DNA of 37,083 nt. Source: Bacteroidales bacterium. GTDB taxonomy: Bacteria > Bacteroidota > Bacteroidia > Bacteroidales > UBA932. This document shows positions 25,050-33,824 of this stretch, one piece after another; the stretch's first letter is position 1; each line of letters starts with the position of its first letter. The stretch spans positions 1 through 37,083 of the forward strand of contig JAEEXQ010000014.1 in NCBI GenBank assembly GCA_016287875.1, given 5' to 3'. Under the pieces are notes generated by a model that did no database searches, was not told the origin of the DNA, and was given only the letters and a program-made list of their open reading frames with translations. Both the position numbers and the translations under genes were made by a program.

Positions 25050-26777
25050 ATGCCACACACTCTTTTCGAGCTCAATAAGATGAGTAGAGAGCAGCTCGAG
25101 TCAATTGCAAACCAGTATAACATAAAGAAGGTCAAGAACCTCGAAGACGCGGATCTGGCATTCGCCATCCTTGACGCGCAGGCCACCGAGGCTTCGCTCA
25201 AGCCGGACAAGGAGAAACCTAAGTCCCGTCGTGGGCGTCCCCGCAAGGAAAACGCCGAGGCAGCAGCCCCCAAGGCCGAAAAACCTGCTGAAAAGCCCGC
25301 AGAGAAGCCTGTGGAGAAGGCAGCCAAGAAATCTGCACCCAAGATTGAAAAGCCTGCTGAGAAGCCTGCGGAAAAACCTGCGGAGAAACCCTCCGAGGAG
25401 GCTCCTGCACAGGATAAGGCAGCATCCAAGAAGCGCGGGCGCAAGTCCAAGGCCGCTGTCGAGCCTGCTCCCGAAGTCGTGGAGGGAAAAGAGTTGGAGG
25501 CAATAGAACTGGCCAAGGAGAATCTTGACCAGGCCCGTGCCGAGTACCTCAAGCCTCACGTGCAGAAACCCCAGCAACCTCAGCAGCCTCAGCAGCCGCA
25601 GAAGCCCAAGATGCCCGAATATGAGGGCACCGTCGAGGCTACGGGCGTTCTGGAAGTTATGCCCGACGGCTATGGCTTCCTCCGTTCTTCCGATTATAAT
25701 TATCTCAACTCCCCCGACGATATCTACGTATCCCAGCAGCAGATCAAACAGAACGGTCTCAAGAACGGCGATACCGTCACCGGCGAGATACGTCCTCCCC
25801 GCGAGGGCGATAAATACTTCCCTCTCGTAAGGGTCAAGTTCGTGAACGGGCGCACTCCGCAGTTCATCCGCGACCGCGTTCCCTTCGATTTCCTTACCCC
25901 TCTTTTCCCTGATTCCAAATTCAACCTCCTCGGCCACGGGCATATGAACGACGTGTCCTGCCGCATCGTGGATCTCTTCTCCCCTATCGGAAAGGGCCAG
26001 CGCGGACTCATCGTCGCACAGCCTAAGACCGGTAAGACAATGCTCCTCAAGAGCATAGCCAACGCCATTGCTGATAATCATCCCGAGGTTTATGAAATAG
26101 TGCTCCTTATCGACGAGCGTCCTGAGGAAGTTACCGATATGCAGCGCAGTGTCAAGGCGGAGGTGGTCGCATCTACCTTCGATGAGCCTGCCGAGCGTCA
26201 CGTCAAGGTTGCCAATATGGTCCTCGAGAAAGCCCGCAGACTGGTCGAATGCGGTCACGACGTGGTCATCCTCCTGGATTCCATCACCCGTCTCGCACGT
26301 GCCTACAACACCGTCCAGCCTGCTTCCGGCAAGGTCCTTACCGGCGGTGTGGACGCCAACGCCCTCCAGAAGCCCAAGCGCTTCTTCGGTGCCGCCCGTA
26401 ATATCGAAGGCGGCGGTTCCCTCACCATCCTTGCTACGGCCCTTACCGAGACCGGTTCCAAGATGGATGACGTCATCTTCGAGGAGTTCAAGGGTACCGG
26501 CAACATGGAGCTCCAGCTCGACAGGAACCTCAGCAACCGCCGTATCTTCCCTTCCGTTAACGTAATACTTTCCGGAACCCGCCGCGACGACCTCCTTCTT
26601 CCCAAGGAAAGGGCCCAGCGCATCTGGATACTCCGCAAGCTCCTCGCCGAGATGAATCCTCTGGAGGCAATGAACTTCATGCTCCAGCTGATGGACGAGT
26701 ACAAGAGCAACGACGACCTCCTGGACAATATGAACAAGGTCACACCTCGCGAGGCGAAGTACTACGACACTTACTAG
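25050..26777 (+). CDS. rho: Transcription termination factor Rho with long disordered insertion
   Basis: A 575-residue hexameric RNA helicase that ends transcription. The N-terminal helical Rho_N segment (about 1-45: [20 protein letters not shown]) is followed by a low-complexity insert of about 145 residues: Lys/Arg-rich [11 protein letters not shown] repeats (about 77-115), KKRGRKSK, and a QQP repeat (about 175-184). The RNA-binding cold-shock-like domain (about 191-265) has GYGFLR; the ATPase has the P-loop AQPKTGKT at 323-330 and the downstream Q/R loops. E. coli Rho is 419 residues; the excess is the insert. In Bacteroides thetaiotaomicron a disordered insertion in Rho has been reported to promote condensate formation. 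mnmE starts three bases after the stop. Confidence 0.97.
   Translation: MPHTLFELNKMSREQLESIANQYNIKKVKNLEDADLAFAILDAQATEASLKPDKEKPKSRRGRPRKENAEAAAPKAEKPAEKPAEKPVEKAAKKSAPKIEKPAEKPAEKPAEKPSEEAPAQDKAASKKRGRKSKAAVEPAPEVVEGKELEAIELAKENLDQARAEYLKPHVQKPQQPQQPQQPQKPKMPEYEGTVEATGVLEVMPDGYGFLRSSDYNYLNSPDDIYVSQQQIKQNGLKNGDTVTGEIRPPREGDKYFPLVRVKFVNGRTPQFIRDRVPFDFLTPLFPDSKFNLLGHGHMNDVSCRIVDLFSPIGKGQRGLIVAQPKTGKTMLLKSIANAIADNHPEVYEIVLLIDERPEEVTDMQRSVKAEVVASTFDEPAERHVKVANMVLEKARRLVECGHDVVILLDSITRLARAYNTVQPASGKVLTGGVDANALQKPKRFFGAARNIEGGGSLTILATALTETGSKMDDVIFEEFKGTGNMELQLDRNLSNRRIFPSVNVILSGTRRDDLLLPKERAQRIWILRKLLAEMNPLEAMNFMLQLMDEYKSNDDLLDNMNKVTPREAKYYDTY
25277..25395 (+). repeat. EKPA-coding 12-bp degenerate tandem repeats in rho
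   Basis: About eight units encoding (A)EKP(A) occur in two runs, separated by a [10 protein letters not shown] segment. The units differ at silent positions (GAA/GAG, CCT/CCC, GCT/GCA/GCG), so protein-level selection is more likely than recent slippage. Confidence 0.7.
25569..25604 (+). repeat. QQP-coding 9-bp tandem repeats in rho
   Basis: CAGCAACCT-type units repeat about three times and encode QQPQQPQQP at the C-terminal edge of the disordered insert, just before the RNA-binding domain. Copy number could vary between strains by slippage. Confidence 0.6.
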
Positions 26778-26780
26778 TCT

Positions 26781-28136
26781 ATGTTCAAATTCGACGATAC
26801 GATATGCGCACCGGCAACCTCCGTGGGAACCGGTGCCATTTCCATTATCAGGGTAAGCGGTCCCGGAACTTTCGGGATCGTGGATGCCGTGGTGGAGTTC
26901 AGCAAAGGAAGTGCTTCAGAAGCGTCCGGATACTCCGTCAGCTACGGCAACATCCCCGAGGTGGACGAGGTGCTTGTGAGCATCTTCCGCGCCCCTCATT
27001 CCTATACTGGAGAGGATTCGGCGGAGATCTGCTGCCATGCATCCGGCTTTATCGTATCGCGTATAATGGAATTGCTGATTGCCGCCGGCGCCCGCAGCGC
27101 AGAACCGGGGGAATTCACCCGCCGGGCTTTCGTGAACGGGAAGATGGACCTGGCCCAGGCAGAGGCCGTTGCGGATATGATTTCCGCGGGATCCGAGGCC
27201 GCCCACAGGGTAGCCCTGAACCAGCTCAAGGGAAAGTATTCCTCTGAACTGAAGGTGCTTCGGGACCAGCTGGTGCAGCTGGCATCGCTTATGGAACTGG
27301 AGCTGGATTTCAGCGAAGAAGAAGTGGAGTTTGCCGACAGGAGCAGGCTGCGCGTGCTTCTTGATGAAACATCCGCCCACGTTCAGCGCCTATGCGAGTC
27401 CTTCCGCGCCGGAAATGCCATCAAGCGGGGCGTGCCCGTGGCGATTGTGGGTGCGGTCAACGCTGGCAAGAGTACGCTTCTGAACGCGCTTCTCGGCGAA
27501 GACCGGGCTATTGTTTCGGATATCCCCGGAACTACCCGCGATACCGTGGAAGAAGTCCTGACTCTGGGAGGCGTGCAGTTCCGCTTCATAGATACCGCCG
27601 GAATACGCGAATCCTCCGATACCATCGAGAAAATAGGCATAGAACGCTCGTTACAGAGCCTTTCCAAGGCCGAGCTGGTACTCGGTGTGCTGGATGGTTG
27701 CGCGCTCCCTGAGGAGCTTCATAAGGCCTATGAAGCCATTGCCGGCAAGGTCTCCCCTTCCCAGACTCTGATTATGCTGCGAAATAAGGTGGATGTCTGC
27801 ACTGCCGCGTCTCCTGAGGGACTGGATTTAATGGATATTTCTGCAAAGACCGGCAAGGGTATCGATGAACTCAAGAGCAGGATTGCAACTTCTTATTCGC
27901 TTGCAGCCGTTTCCGGGGATGCTACACTGGTGACCAACCTTCGTCACTACGAAGCCCTCTCCCGTGCCCGCGCCGACCTTGCTGCCGTCCGCAGCGGCCT
28001 GGACGCCGGCATCCCCACCGACCTACTCGCCGAAGACCTCCGCTCCGCCATCCGCGAACTGGGTTCCATTTTCGGCGAAATCGCCCCCGACGAAGTCCTG
28101 GGAAGCATCTTCAGCAAGTTCTGCATCGGGAAATAG
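26781..28136 (+). CDS. mnmE: tRNA modification GTPase MnmE (TrmE)
   Basis: A 451-residue GTPase that, with MnmG, installs the carboxymethylaminomethyl group on wobble uridine of certain tRNAs. The N-terminal folate-binding domain (about 1-118) starts with DTICAPATSVGTGAISIIRV. The G domain has the P-loop GAVNAGKST (about 223-231), GTTRD (about 250-254), DTAG (about 273-276) and the NKVD motif (about 334-337). The C-terminal CIGK, with the catalytic Cys in FSKFCIGK, is intact. It starts three bases after rho, so the two are likely co-transcribed. It is the last clearly core gene before the accessory right part; the convergent flavodoxin gene begins 40 bases later. Confidence 0.96.
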   Translation: MFKFDDTICAPATSVGTGAISIIRVSGPGTFGIVDAVVEFSKGSASEASGYSVSYGNIPEVDEVLVSIFRAPHSYTGEDSAEICCHASGFIVSRIMELLIAAGARSAEPGEFTRRAFVNGKMDLAQAEAVADMISAGSEAAHRVALNQLKGKYSSELKVLRDQLVQLASLMELELDFSEEEVEFADRSRLRVLLDETSAHVQRLCESFRAGNAIKRGVPVAIVGAVNAGKSTLLNALLGEDRAIVSDIPGTTRDTVEEVLTLGGVQFRFIDTAGIRESSDTIEKIGIERSLQSLSKAELVLGVLDGCALPEELHKAYEAIAGKVSPSQTLIMLRNKVDVCTAASPEGLDLMDISAKTGKGIDELKSRIATSYSLAAVSGDATLVTNLRHYEALSRARADLAAVRSGLDAGIPTDLLAEDLRSAIRELGSIFGEIAPDEVLGSIFSKFCIGK

Positions 28137-28176
28137 CAAGTACGAGAGTTCTTTTCGACAAGTCCGTATATACCAG

Positions 28177-28713
28177 CTAAACGCTTTTCCCAAGTTCGTA
28201 TGCCTCTTCCAGCTTGGCGCTGCTTGAGATTTCCCGCGGATCATTGACACCGCCGCAGAATAGAAGGCCTTTGAGGCTTGCCTTCTCAAAACAATCTATC
28301 CAGCCCTGCAGGCCGCTCTCGGCACGCTTCGGCGTGGATTCTTCGTCCTCGGCCGCTGTGGTCAGCAGATATATGTCGCGGAAGCGGTAATCCTTGGGAT
28401 ACATGGCATTCATACGGTCTATGAGCGTCTTCATCTGGCCAGACATCTCATAGTAGTAGATGGGCGTCGCCCAGCAAACGACATCGGCATTCAGCACACT
28501 GTCCATAATGGTGGGGACATCGTCCTTGAATACACAGGCACCGGTTTTCTGGCAAGACAGGCAGCCGATGCAGAACTTAATTTCCTTGCCCCGGAGCGAA
28601 ATGAACTCCACCTCGTTTCCGGCCTCTTTGGCGCCTCCGGCAAATCTTTCTGCCAACGCATTGCTGTTGGAGCCCGGACGGAGGCTGGTTGATATGACCA
28701 CTACTTTTTTCAT
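28177..28713 (-). CDS. Flavodoxin-fold NAD(P)H-dependent FMN reductase (iron-sulfur flavoprotein-like)
   Basis: A 178-residue cytosolic protein. STSLRPGSNSNALAERF (about 8-24) is the FMN-phosphate loop. CIGCLSCQKTGACVFKDD (about 48-65) holds a C-x2-C-x2-C-x5-C pattern resembling the cluster site of small iron-sulfur flavoproteins. ATPIYYYEMSGQMKTLIDR (about 82-100) is a conserved flavodoxin-reductase strand/loop. Such proteins shuttle electrons or reduce quinones, nitro- and azo-compounds; the substrate here is unknown. It overlaps the upstream cyclophilin-like gene by four bases (ATGA), so it is the third gene of the hydrolase operon. A TAACTTTG in the preceding coding sequence could be an internal promoter but is more likely coincidence. 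Confidence 0.85.
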   Translation of the reverse strand: MKKVVVISTSLRPGSNSNALAERFAGGAKEAGNEVEFISLRGKEIKFCIGCLSCQKTGACVFKDDVPTIMDSVLNADVVCWATPIYYYEMSGQMKTLIDRMNAMYPKDYRFRDIYLLTTAAEDEESTPKRAESGLQGWIDCFEKASLKGLLFCGGVNDPREISSSAKLEEAYELGKSV

Positions 28714-29237
28714 AATGACAAAGTTACGGAAATATTACCTTCTCCCGCTTTAAGGAATGACTTTAGTTCATCCAAGGATTCGTATTGAATCTTGCCCAGA
28801 CGGGTATAGCTCCAGGTGTTGCTACCGTAGAACAATACAATCTGATTACCGCTATACAGGATGACATCACCGGGTTGCGTAGTGATCTGGGAATTGTTTG
28901 CAGGTAGCGTCAGTCCCAGCGGCCCCACCTTCTCGAAGCCGCCGTAATCGTGGGCCTCATAGGTAATGGATGCTTCGCTTAGTGCTGCCACAAGGGCTTT
29001 AGTGGCTTCGTTGTCTTCAATCTTCACCGGAAGCGTCTTTCCGGACACGGTAATCTTGATGGTCTCTGGCATGGTGGTATCGGTTTCTCCGGAATTGTCG
29101 TTGCCATTATTCTCATGTTTTTCATTCTTCTCCTGCTTGGGCTGATCGGGCTGGACCGGATCGGGAAGCTTCTCGCAGGAGAGCATGGCCGGGAAAATTA
29201 AAGTGGACAGGATTCCGATGGCTAATGTGCGAATCAT
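28710..29237 (-). CDS. Cyclophilin-like-fold lipoprotein (DUF-type, exported)
   Basis: A 175-residue lipoprotein. The signal peptide ends at AMLSC (Cys about 21), followed by a Pro/Lys/Asn-rich linker of about 35 residues (PDPVQPDQPKQEKNEKHENN). The domain from about 58 onward matches the cyclophilin-like family often found in Bacteroidota: ITVSGKTLPVKIEDNEATKA, the DYGGFEKVGPLG motif (about 97-108), QPGDVILYSGNQIVLFYG (about 122-139) and WSYTRLG. No peptidyl-prolyl isomerase activity has been shown for this family as far as I know. It sits one base after the hydrolase and overlaps the reductase by four bases. Confidence 0.75.
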   Translation of the reverse strand: MIRTLAIGILSTLIFPAMLSCEKLPDPVQPDQPKQEKNEKHENNGNDNSGETDTTMPETIKITVSGKTLPVKIEDNEATKALVAALSEASITYEAHDYGGFEKVGPLGLTLPANNSQITTQPGDVILYSGNQIVLFYGSNTWSYTRLGKIQYESLDELKSFLKAGEGNISVTLSL

Positions 29238-29238
29238 A

Positions 29239-30291
29239 CTATTTCAGATTTGTTTTAAAGAAACTCTCAATTTTGTCGTAGGGAATTACGCCGGCAACAT
29301 CGTCGTAGAGGTCAACATGGGAGGCTCCGGGGATGATCATCAGTTCCTTGTTGCCGCCAGTAAGGAGGCCATAGGCATACTCGCTGAAATAGCGGCTGTG
29401 GGCCTTCTCGCCGTGGATGAGCAGAACAGGATTCTCGATTTCACCCGCCCAGGCAAGCAGGGGTTGGTTCAGGAAGCTCTGGCAGCCGATGACGTTCCAG
29501 CCATCGTTGGAGTTGCCGCTTCGAGGGTGATAGCCGCGCCGGGTTTTGTAGTAGGCATGATAATCCTTGACAAACGAGGGCGCATCTTCCGGAAGCGGGT
29601 CGACCACGCCGCCGGCGCGCTCATATGTGCCTGAGGCATAATCCTTCGTGCGCTGGGCGGCCAGGGCACGGCGCTTTTCCTGGCGCTGCGCAGGCGTGTC
29701 CTCGCTGGCGAAATAACCTTCCACGTTGACCTTGCTCATATCGTACATAGTACTGGCTACGGTCGCCTTGATGCGGGGATCGAGTGCTGCAGCGTTGATC
29801 GCCATTCCACCAAAACCACAGATACCGATGATGCCGACGCGTGCAGGATCGACCAGGTCACAGGTGGAAAGGAAATCCACTGCCGCCAGGAAATCCTCCG
29901 TATTGATGTCCGGAGACGCCATCCTGCGAGGCTCTCCGCCGGACTCGCCCGTAAAGGACGGGTCGAAGGCGATGGTCAGGAACCCGCGCTCGGCCATGTG
30001 CTGGGCATAGAGGCCACTCGACTGCTCCTTCACGGCGCCGAACGGGCCGCTGACCGCAATGGCGGGGAGTTTGCCTTCCGCGTTCTTGGGGGCATACATA
30101 TCGGCCGCCAGTTCAATGCCGTAGCGGTTGTGGAAGGTGACTTTGCTGTGGTTTACAAGTTCGGATTTGGGAAAGGTCTTGTCCCATTCCCGGGTAAGAT
30201 TCAAAGTACTCATATTCTCGTTCGTGTTTGTTCTGCAGGCAAGCAGCATCAGGGATGCGCTGGAGATTGCAAGGAAGGATTTGATATTCAT
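29239..30291 (-). CDS. Alpha/beta-hydrolase lipoprotein (dienelactone-hydrolase-like)
   Basis: A 350-residue exported hydrolase. The leader ends in LLAC (Cys about 19). The core begins with VTFHNRYGIELAADMYAP; the nucleophile elbow reads IGICGFGG (about 153-160), with Cys where Ser is more usual, as in dienelactone hydrolases. A His in GASHVDLYD (about 322) would complete the triad; the acidic member is unclear near LLIHGEKAHSRY. An ester or lactone substrate is likely but not identifiable. It is the first gene of a three-gene minus operon divergent from an AraC regulator, with a TACCTTTG box at 30319-30312. Bacteroides often has similar hydrolases next to AraC regulators. Confidence 0.8.
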   Translation of the reverse strand: MNIKSFLAISSASLMLLACRTNTNENMSTLNLTREWDKTFPKSELVNHSKVTFHNRYGIELAADMYAPKNAEGKLPAIAVSGPFGAVKEQSSGLYAQHMAERGFLTIAFDPSFTGESGGEPRRMASPDINTEDFLAAVDFLSTCDLVDPARVGIIGICGFGGMAINAAALDPRIKATVASTMYDMSKVNVEGYFASEDTPAQRQEKRRALAAQRTKDYASGTYERAGGVVDPLPEDAPSFVKDYHAYYKTRRGYHPRSGNSNDGWNVIGCQSFLNQPLLAWAGEIENPVLLIHGEKAHSRYFSEYAYGLLTGGNKELMIIPGASHVDLYDDVAGVIPYDKIESFFKTNLK

Positions 30292-30311
30292 GTCTTTGGT
30301 GCTTGATGGTG

Positions 30312-30319
30312 CAAAGGTA
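30312..30319 (-). promoter_or_regulatory. -7 promoter element of the hydrolase operon
   Basis: TACCTTTG on the minus strand, 20 bases before the hydrolase ATG. The -33 element is not obvious, which would suit activation by the divergent AraC-type protein; this is an inference. Confidence 0.5.
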
Positions 30320-30385
30320 GGCGGACTTTCGGGTATTCTTTAACCGATTTTTGCTTGATTTCTACCAATATCGCAGAACTTTGCG

Positions 30386-30393
30386 TATTTTTG
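30386..30393 (+). promoter_or_regulatory. -7 promoter element of the AraC-type regulator
   Basis: TATTTTTG, 26 bases before the ATG at 30420. With the element at 30312-30319 it defines a divergent control region of about 130 bases between hydrolase and regulator. No clear direct repeats for an AraC operator were found by eye. Confidence 0.5.
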
Positions 30394-30419
30394 CACGAAA
30401 CCATACCCTTTCGCGTGAT

Positions 30420-31313
30420 ATGAAGAGCATCTTGCACGTCTCAAATCCCAATGTTTACGCCCGTTTCGTGGGGGCGCCTCAGCTGCACCCGCTGGTGAGC
30501 ATTATCCATTATGACGAGGTCTCACCAATCCGTACCAGCCTGAACAATTACGGCGTCTATGGTCTCTTCATCCAGAAGAATTTCCCCAGGAACCTGACCT
30601 ATGGAATGAAGATGTTCGATGCGGCCGATGCTTCCATCATTGCCGTGGAGCCTGGCCAAATCGGCGGGAAGGAAGATAGTGGCGAGGACCTACATATCAG
30701 CGGATGGGTACTGCTGTTCTCTCCGGAACTATTGCACGGAACGGACCTGGAGGCAAAGATAAAAGACTATCCATACTTCTCCTACTTCGCCACAGAGACC
30801 TTGATAATGGAGCCGTCCGAATGGGGCCGTATCACCCAACTTCTTACGCAACTCAGGTACGAACTGCAGGAAAACGAGGATTCCCCGGCACTGAGGGCCG
30901 TCATTCTGGGATATATCCGTCTTGTCCTGGAGTACTGCCAGCGCATCTACCAGCGCCAGCTCTCGCAGGAAGACAGGACATCATCGGACATCCTCAAGCG
31001 TTACCATAACCTGCTGCGGGAGTATTATCTGGACGGCAAACAGATGGACCTTGGCGTCCCCACCGTCCAATACTGCGCGGAGCAGCTTGCCTATTCGCCC
31101 CGCTACCTGGGCGACGTGATTCACAAATCCACCGGAGATACCGCCATCGGCTACATCCACTCCTTTGTGATTGAACAGGGAAAAAACCTGCTGATGAACG
31201 GTCACAACATAGGCGAAACCGCCCACCTCCTTGGCTTTGAATACCCGCATCATCTCACCCGCCTCTTCAAGAAAGTGACAGGCATCACACCGACGGAGTT
31301 TCTTGGAAAATAA
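30420..31313 (+). CDS. AraC-family transcriptional regulator
   Basis: A 297-residue regulator. The N-terminal part (about 1-180) is a cupin-like sensor of the type seen in Bacteroidota AraC proteins (YGVYGLFIQKNFPRN, then the ISGWVLLFSPELLHGT motif around 96-111). The C-terminal two helix-turn-helix AraC domain (about 195-297) includes TVQYCAEQLAYSPRYLGDVI and GETAHLLGFEYPHHLTRLFK, closing with GITPTEFLGK. The ATG at 30420 follows a -7 box by 26 bases; the open frame reaches 30351, but that includes the promoter. It is divergent from the hydrolase operon and probably controls it. Effector unknown. Confidence 0.88.
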   Translation: MKSILHVSNPNVYARFVGAPQLHPLVSIIHYDEVSPIRTSLNNYGVYGLFIQKNFPRNLTYGMKMFDAADASIIAVEPGQIGGKEDSGEDLHISGWVLLFSPELLHGTDLEAKIKDYPYFSYFATETLIMEPSEWGRITQLLTQLRYELQENEDSPALRAVILGYIRLVLEYCQRIYQRQLSQEDRTSSDILKRYHNLLREYYLDGKQMDLGVPTVQYCAEQLAYSPRYLGDVIHKSTGDTAIGYIHSFVIEQGKNLLMNGHNIGETAHLLGFEYPHHLTRLFKKVTGITPTEFLGK

Positions 31314-31327
31314 AGCCGGAAAATCCG

Positions 31328-31335
31328 TACCTTTG
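31328..31335 (+). promoter_or_regulatory. -7 promoter element of the TonB-dependent receptor
   Basis: TACCTTTG, eight bases before the ATG at 31344, in the 30-base gap after the AraC gene. The implied leader is only a few bases long. No cobalamin riboswitch fits in this gap. Confidence 0.45.
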
Positions 31336-31343
31336 CCGCCCGG

Positions 31344-33263
31344 ATGAAGAGGATCGCATTTCTCATAGCACTTATTTCGGCGGCCACAATTGCATTTGCG
31401 CAGTCCCCCACCGAGACGCTCGACAGCATCAGGGTCACGGCAACACGCGTTCCAGTAGCCCTGCACAGCAGCGCCCGCATAGTCACACTCCTGGACAGCC
31501 TGACCATCGCATCGGCTCCTGCCGAGACAGTCAACGACCTGCTCAAGTACGCGTTGGGCGTGGATGTACGCCAACGGGGCGCAATGGGCATGCAGACCGA
31601 TATCAGCATCCGGGGCGGCACTTACAACCAGGTAGCCGTGCTTCTGGACGGGATCAACATCACCGACCCGCAGACAGGCCATAATTCCTTCGATTTCCCG
31701 GTAAACATCTGCGATATCGAGCGCATCGAAGTTTTGGAAGGCCCTGCCGCCAGGGTCTATGGAACATCGTCCCTGCTGGGCGCTGTCAATATCGTCACAC
31801 GCAAAGCATCCGGCAGTTCCGTGAATGCCAGTCTGGAAGGGGGATCCTTCGTCTCTGCCGGCACGACGGCCTCCGCAGAAATCATGCATCCCGGCGGTTT
31901 CAACGGCATTTCGGCGAGCTATCAGCGCAGCAACGGCTTCAGCCGCAACGCGGCCGGTGGCCTGAACGGCGACTACGACGCCGTCAAGGCCTTCTGGCAC
32001 GGCTCGCACGACTTCGGCCGTCGCGACCTTCGCTGGCAAGCCGGTCTCAGCAACAAGAACTTCGGTTCAAGCACATTCTACAGTTCCAAGTACGACGACC
32101 AGTTCGAACATACGCTGAAAACTTTCGCCGCCCTCCGGTCTGAAGGAAAAGGCACGTTGCACTTCACCCCTGCCCTGTACTGGAACCACGGGGAAGACCG
32201 CTTCGAGCTTTTCCGGGGGGCTCCGGAAAAATATCCGTACAATTACCACAAGACAGATGTCGTAGGCGCGAACCTGAGTTTCCGGGTCGAATCCCGCCTG
32301 GGCGAAACCGCCTTCAGCGCCGAGGCCAGACATGAGCGGATTGTCAGCACGAATCTGGGCGAAAAACTTGCACAGCCCAGGGGCAACTATATTTGCGGCC
32401 TTTCCCGCACGGCGTTGAATCTCTTTCTGGAACACCATGTCTCGATAGGACGCCTTTCCGCTTCTGCGGGGCTCACTGCCGTCTACAATACCGGGAATCG
32501 CGAGGGCGTGAAACTTTTCCCGGGTGTAGATGCAAACTTTAAGATTTCCAATGCCTTTCGGATCTATGCATCCTACAACACATCTTATAGGATGCCCACT
32601 TTCACTGACCTCTATTATTCCGTGGGCGGTCATTTGGCCGACCCGAACCTGAAGGCGGAGAAACTCCGTGCGCTGGAGGGGGGCGTGAAATATCTGGGCC
32701 GCGGCATCCGCGCCGTCGCCACCGTGTACTACAACCGAGGGTACGACCTCATCGACTGGATCATGGACACTTCTGCCGGAGAAGATGCGCCGTGGACTTC
32801 CATGAACCACACGCGACTGAATACGTTCGGACAGGAAATCACGCTCCGGCTGGCCCTCCCCGACCTGCTGGGGCGTCCCGGATTCTTCGTCCGCACCCTC
32901 AGCCTGGGGTACACTCACCTATCCCAGGACAAGCCGATGGAAATCCATCTGCGTTCCCTTTATTCCATGGAATACATCCGCCACAAGGTCGTTGTCCAAG
33001 CCGATTTCAGAATCCTGGACAAACTGTCCATCGACCTTTCCTGGCGGTATGTCGACCGCAATGCCGGTTCGACGCTCCTGACCCCTTACTCCTTGTTGGA
33101 CGCAAAGGTCAGCTATGATTTCCCGCTGCTGAACCTTTACCTTCGTGCCAACAACCTGCTGAACCGGAACTGGTACGACTTCGGTGACATACCCCAGCCT
33201 GGCATCTGGGTCATGGCCGGAGTATCCTGCAAACTGCCCATTCGAACTGAAAATCAGAAATAG
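31344..33263 (+). CDS. TonB-dependent outer-membrane receptor (BtuB/CirA-like)
   Basis: A 639-residue receptor for energised uptake across the outer membrane. The signal peptide ends after about residue 19 (before QSPTE). DSIRVTATR (about 27-35) resembles the TonB box. The plug domain (about 40-155) includes LLKYALGVDVRQRGAMGMQTD, SIRGG, VLLDGINITDPQTGHN and RIEVLEGPAARVYGT. The 22-strand barrel follows with ARIYASYNTSYRMPTFTDLYY-like segments and a terminal barrel strand. The short size, without the N-terminal CarboxypepD repeat of SusC, suggests a small-ligand receptor (metal chelate, vitamin B12 or siderophore); the ligand is not readable. Its last ten bases overlap the tail of a MATE remnant. 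Confidence 0.9.
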   Translation: MKRIAFLIALISAATIAFAQSPTETLDSIRVTATRVPVALHSSARIVTLLDSLTIASAPAETVNDLLKYALGVDVRQRGAMGMQTDISIRGGTYNQVAVLLDGINITDPQTGHNSFDFPVNICDIERIEVLEGPAARVYGTSSLLGAVNIVTRKASGSSVNASLEGGSFVSAGTTASAEIMHPGGFNGISASYQRSNGFSRNAAGGLNGDYDAVKAFWHGSHDFGRRDLRWQAGLSNKNFGSSTFYSSKYDDQFEHTLKTFAALRSEGKGTLHFTPALYWNHGEDRFELFRGAPEKYPYNYHKTDVVGANLSFRVESRLGETAFSAEARHERIVSTNLGEKLAQPRGNYICGLSRTALNLFLEHHVSIGRLSASAGLTAVYNTGNREGVKLFPGVDANFKISNAFRIYASYNTSYRMPTFTDLYYSVGGHLADPNLKAEKLRALEGGVKYLGRGIRAVATVYYNRGYDLIDWIMDTSAGEDAPWTSMNHTRLNTFGQEITLRLALPDLLGRPGFFVRTLSLGYTHLSQDKPMEIHLRSLYSMEYIRHKVVVQADFRILDKLSIDLSWRYVDRNAGSTLLTPYSLLDAKVSYDFPLLNLYLRANNLLNRNWYDFGDIPQPGIWVMAGVSCKLPIRTENQK

Positions 33264-33779
33264 CCATACCGATTCCGGTAGGCGAAAATCATTGAGAGCG
33301 AAAGGACAAGGCAGCAGACTTCTGCTACGTCGACGGCGAACCAGATGCCATCGGGGCCCCACAGCGCCGGCAACAGGAATACAAAACCGAGTTCCAGGAC
33401 CAGATTACGCACAAAGGCCAGTACTGCGGATACTTTGCCGTTGCCCAGACCCGTGAACCAGGAACACGACGGAGAGCACGAAAGTGAACTGGACCATCAT
33501 CGTGAACATGGCCTGTGCCCTGTCGCGACGTCCTTCCCCCATCGTCTTGGCGACAAGCGCAGAACCGCCCGTGCCGACCATCAGGCCCAGCGCACCGATG
33601 AGCATGATGGCGGGCCAGATAACGTTGAGGGCGGCAAAAGCCGTGGTTCCGACGTAGTTGGATACGAACAGACCGTCCACCACGCTGTAGATGCTGATCA
33701 CGACCATCATCAGGATGCTCGGAATGGCGGAAAACATCAATCGCCGGTAGCCGTAATGTCCGTGGAGCGCTATTTGCAT
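33254..33779 (-). pseudogene. MATE efflux-transporter gene with a large internal deletion and frameshift
   Basis: From the ATG at 33779 the first about 106 codons match the N-terminus of a MATE (multidrug/toxic compound extrusion) transporter: a TM1-like IPSILMMVVISIYSVVDGLF, ALGLMVGTGGSALVAK and TM3-like MMVQFTFVLSVVF. From about 33460, in another frame, WFTGLGNGKVSAVLAFVR and about 50 further residues match the last part of such proteins, ending at TGA 33254. About 270 residues (roughly 800 bp) in between are missing. The junction at 33460/33461 shifts the frame by one, so translation runs into an unrelated tail and stops at 33405. It is therefore a dead fragment. Its promoter box at 33794-33787 is still intact. 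Confidence 0.8.
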
Positions 33780-33786
33780 GGGGACG

Positions 33787-33817
33787 CAAAGATATTAATA
33801 ATATAATGTTAGCTTTG
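33787..33817. promoter_or_regulatory. Divergent MATE-remnant / LolA-like promoter elements
   Basis: TATCTTTG on the minus strand at 33794-33787 is seven bases from the MATE ATG. TAGCTTTG on the plus strand at 33810-33817 is seven bases from the LolA-like ATG. Both genes thus have near-leaderless geometry in a 45-base gap. Confidence 0.5.
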
Positions 33818-33824
33818 CAGGGTT

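Noticed and set aside
28719..28726. TAACTTTG five bases before the flavodoxin-like gene
   Set aside because: It encodes the last codons of the preceding lipoprotein and lacks a -33 partner. The four-base gene overlap already explains expression.
31314..31343. Cobalamin riboswitch upstream of the BtuB-like receptor
   Set aside because: The gap is only 30 bases, too short for that element, and no B12-box is visible.
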